The translations under genes were made by a program, and so were the position numbers. DNA of 64,000 bases from Whalleya microplaca (Eukaryota > Ascomycota > Sordariomycetes > Xylariales > Xylariaceae). The stretch spans positions 124,001 through 188,000 of the forward strand of contig MU385757.1 in NCBI GenBank assembly GCA_022497155.1, read 5' to 3'. The notes beneath the pieces were generated by a model that did no database searches, was not told where the DNA came from, and saw only the letters and a program-made list of their open reading frames with translations. Every line of letters starts with the position of its first letter. The first letter of the stretch is position 1. Shown here piece after piece: positions 61,501-64,000 of the stretch.

Positions 61501-64000
61501 CGCTGTTCTCCATCAGCAGGCCGCCCACGGTTTCACGGCCTCCTCGAGAGTCTATGATTTCGCGTCCTACGCTTTCGACGTCAGCTGGTCTAACTTCCTC
61601 CACACGTTGTCCATCGGGGCATGTCTATGCATTCCTTCGGATGAAGATAGACGGAATGACCTGGTGGGCTCTATTAAGCGGCTAAATGCCACGCATGTTG
61701 ATGTTACACCCTCAGTTGCTCGGTTGCTTCCGGCTGAGACGCTGCAAAAAGTGCAGACGCTTGTGCTAGGCGGTGAGAAGGTGCCTGATGAGGCAAAGAA
61801 CTGGGCTCAGTTGGTTATTGGCAGTGTGAAGAATCCCGTAAGTGTCCCCTTTCTATTCCCTATATAGCCAGCCTCTCCGGACTAACACACTACAGTACGG
61901 CCCCAGCGAGTGCACGCCCACAGCGACAATAACAGAAGTCGATCCCCACGCCCCTTTCACGGGTAGCATTGGCAGAGGTATCGGTGTTAATACCTGGGTC
62001 GTCGACGTTGACGGCCAATCCCTAGTCCCTATCGGCAGCACCGGTGAGCTCTGGCTCGAAGGGCCACTCGTCGGCAACGGCTACCTGGGTGATAGTGACA
62101 AGACAGCAGCCGCGTTCGTCACGGATCCAGAGTGGCTGCTACACGGTGTAGATGGCCGCCCTGGACGCCATGGTCGGCTTTACAGGACTGGCGATCTCGT
62201 GCGGTATAGCGGTGCAGACGGCTCTCTCGTCTTTGTTGGTAGGAAGGACATGTCGCAGGTCAAGATCAACGGCCAGCGCGTGGAGCTGGGTGAGGTTGAA
62301 TACCATGTGCAAGCCTGTATCCCAGAGCAGGTTGTGAGCCAAGTCGTAGCTGAGGTTGTAACGCCTCGGCATAGTGGAAACGCCATGCTAGTGGCTTTCC
62401 TTGAGACGGGCTCTTCTTCTGACGCTGGAGCTATCGACGCTTCCTTTGGTCTAGGAGAGAAGCTGAGCTCGCGAGTACCGATCCATATGATACCATCAGC
62501 CTATATCCCTCTTGAGAAGATACCCCTGACGGCAAACGGCAAGACGGACCGCAAGCGTCTTCAAGAGATGGGCAAGGACCTCACGCGGGCCCAGCTGCGC
62601 CCAAGTGGCTCTTCCGAGTCAGGCTCTCGGGGATCAAGCCGACCAGCGACAGCTATGGAGAAGAAATTACAGTACCTATGGGCAGCGGCACTGAAAGTGG
62701 ACCCGCAACAGATTGAGACAAGCGACAGTTTCTTCCGCATGGGAGGAGACAGCATCGTGGCGATGCGGCTGGTGACCGCTGCTCGAGACATGGGCTTGTC
62801 CCTGTCCGTAGCCGATATCCTCAAGAACCCGAAGCTAGATGATATGGCTCGAGTGTTGCAGCCCCTCCAAAAGGGAATAGCTGGTCAAGAGCTCATGCTG
62901 CAGGAGCCGATAGAATTTGATCCTTTGCCATACGAGCCCTTCTCGCTCCTCCCTCGCGATGTCAACACGGCGGCTCTCTGGCGTCGCCTCCCCGAATACG
63001 GCATCATGCGTGACGCAGTCCACGACATCCTCCCTGTTACGGATCAACAAGCTAGACTGATATCCCTGACGTACACGGCGAACCGCGGCATGCTCCTCTA
63101 CCACACCCTAGACGGCCATGGCGCCCCTGACGTCTTCCGTATGCGCGCCGTATGCCGCGAACTCATCCAGCGCTTCGATATGCTACGTACCGTCTTCGTC
63201 GCACACGGCTCCAACTTCTTGCAAGTCGTGCTACGAGATCTGGCCCTCGAAATTCCCGTCCTCGCCACGAACCATCGTGATCTAGAGGACTGCGTCGAGG
63301 ACATCCGGCGGTACGACAACGGGCGGGCTAGCCTTCGCTTTGGCTCACCGCTCGCGGGCTTTGCCATCATCCACCAGACGCGCATTAACAAGTGGCGGCT
63401 CGTGGCGCGTATGTCTCACGCGCAACATGATGGCATGAGCTTGCTGAAGATGTGGAGTGCGTTCGAGGAACTGTATAACAAGCACGAGGAGCCGTTCAAC
63501 CCACCACAGCTCCTCCCACCGGACGTCGATCCGCGTCTCACACCTCCTCGCTCGCCTGACATATCTGCCGCCGACAGCATCATCAACGCCAAGTCTTCGA
63601 TGCAGCAGGCCTCATTCAGCCAGCACATGCTCGCCCTCAACCACATGGATAAACAGGCCGCGCACAGGCACTGGCGCAACCTTCTGAAGGGCTCGTCCCC
63701 GACCGTGCTCCGCCCGCAGCCAAGCCACACCCTACGCATTGGCGAGGGGCCTTGTGTGGTGCGCGAGATACCGCGTGCGACACTGCCGCCGTGCGATTAT
63801 ACCTTCTCCACTGTCCTCAAGGCGGCGTGGGCATACGTGCTCGCGCGCGCGGCCGCGAGCGATGATATCGTCTTCTCGACGCTCACGCACGGGCGCGGGC
63901 TGCAGGGCAGCCAGGAGGCATTTGGCCCGTGTGTCAATATCGTGCCGACGCGCGTGAAGTTCCAGGACGGCTGGAGGGCGACGGACCTGATGAGCGCCGT
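44594..64000 (+). CDS. Nonribosomal peptide synthetase, at least five modules, 3' partial
   Basis: A giant NRPS that assembles a peptide on carrier domains; the coding part in the window is about 6,388 residues and runs off the end. Start is the ATG at 44594 (MSDIRNLPLSS), with no N-terminal C domain. Exons: 44594-48859, 48923-52564, 52635-60677, 60728-61837 and 61896 to the edge; all four introns are phase 0. Order is A1-T1-C1-A2-T2-E1-C2-A3-T3-C3-A4-T4-E2-C4-A5-T5-C5. Carrier serines are near residues 618, 1723, 3301, 4406 and 5973. The block A-T-C-A-T-E-C is repeated. Two E domains predict two D-residues. No thioesterase is seen in the window, though the end is missing. The layout fits a (cyclic) peptide of five or more residues; the product cannot be named. 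It is probably co-regulated with the divergent exporter. Confidence 0.95.
46590..51350 (+). other. NRPS module 2: C1-A2-T2-E1
   Basis: C1 starts at EDIFPCTPLQEGLL and has the canonical HHAVFDG (about 47036). A2 is interrupted by a 63-base intron (48860-48922) between NPY and GPCECT; its core motif has Cys where other A domains here have Ser. Its pocket residues read the same as in A1. T2 is NGGDSISAM (serine at 49823), the form usual before an E domain. E1 has AHHFVIDLVSW (about 50395-50425) and VVFNYHGQF, so it should be an active epimerase. Confidence 0.9.
51360..54750 (+). other. NRPS module 3: C2-A3-T3
   Basis: C2 follows an E domain and its active site reads SHAITDG (about 51847), with Ser for the first His. 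An intron (52565-52634) cuts its last part between DPTE and YDIV. A3 has FTSGSTGVPKG (about 53362) but its binding pocket differs strongly from the other four: FDVVWCNMYQ, VVIFTPS, LHFIGEP, NLYGPSECTTF. T3 is IGGDSIAAM (serine at 54627). Confidence 0.88.
54800..59470 (+). other. NRPS module 4: C3-A4-T4-E2
   Basis: C3 has IHHALYDGWS (about 55218-55247). A4 (FTSGSTG near 56650) has pocket blocks FDVAWANTL, LDVTPS, LTLGGE, NSYGPSECTPT, related to A1/A2/A5 but with several changes, and unlike A2 it has no intron. T4 is NGGDSISAM (serine at 57942). E2 has AHHLVIDLVSW (about 58514-58546) and is intact. The C-terminal subdomain of A4 matches A2 (SSGPCA-R) and not A1, A3 or A5. Confidence 0.9.
59480..62870 (+). 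other. NRPS module 5: C4-A5-T5
   Basis: C4 has SHAVTDG (about 59947) as in C2, and its intron (60678-60727) cuts at DPTE/YEIV, the same site as in C2. A5 (FTSGSTGVPKG near 61440) is cut by an intron (61838-61895) just before YGPSECT, one codon from the A2 intron. Its pocket residues match A1 and A2. T5 is MGGDSIVAM (serine at 62751). Confidence 0.9.
62880..64000 (+). other. NRPS C5, last condensation-type domain, cut by the window end
   Basis: This C domain is unlike C1-C4. It begins EPFSLLPRD and DILPVTDQQARLI and has SHAQHDGMSLL (63414 onward) in place of HHxxxDG, then GPCVNIVPTRV near the edge. C domains of this SHxxxDG kind are common at the end of fungal NRPSs, where they may release the peptide by cyclisation. 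Whether another module follows cannot be seen. Confidence 0.8.

Overview
The window reads as nuclear DNA of a filamentous ascomycete (Pezizomycotina). The genes carry many short introns (about 45-120 bases) with GTRNGT donors, CTAAC or CTGAC branch sites and YAG acceptors. Gene families include a NACHT-ankyrin protein, a Ure2p-like GST, a fungal 14-3-3-like protein, a SCAP-like sterol sensor and a giant multimodular NRPS. I see no rRNA, tRNA, CRISPR array or intact transposon. All gene models were built by hand from reading frames and splice signals.

Left part (1-16997): a 5'-truncated NACHT-ankyrin protein with a Q/Y-rich tail (1-5061); an orphan single-pass membrane protein (6584-7194); a glutathione S-transferase with a one-base frameshift (7800-8798); two convergent ribosome-biogenesis genes, Ebp2 (9419-10822) and Spb1 (11168-13819, minus); and a Cdt2-type WD40 protein (14772-16997). 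Middle part (17-35 kb): mostly gene-poor DNA around a 14-3-3-like gene (23307-24278), a SCAP-like gene (27375-30931, minus) and a JMJD7-type JmjC hydroxylase (33326-34578).

Right part (35.5-64 kb) looks like one edge of a secondary-metabolite cluster. It holds a beta-lactamase/PBP-fold serine hydrolase (35583-37244), a full-length ABCC exporter in 12 exons (37369-42502, minus), and, divergent from it, an NRPS that runs off the window after more than 6,380 residues. The NRPS order is A-T-C-A-T-E-C-A-T-C-A-T-E-C-A-T-C, with the last C domain cut. The block A-T-C-A-T-E-C appears twice in tandem, and the two copies keep an intron at the same place. That points to internal duplication and to a peptide of at least five residues, two of them epimerised. 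The hydrolase and transporter are the natural candidates for peptide processing and export.

The hydrolase-transporter pair is bracketed by an imperfect inverted repeat about 75 bases long (35371-35444 and 42897-42972). The promoter region between transporter and NRPS holds a degenerate direct repeat with a period near 273 bases. These are the least explained structures in the window.
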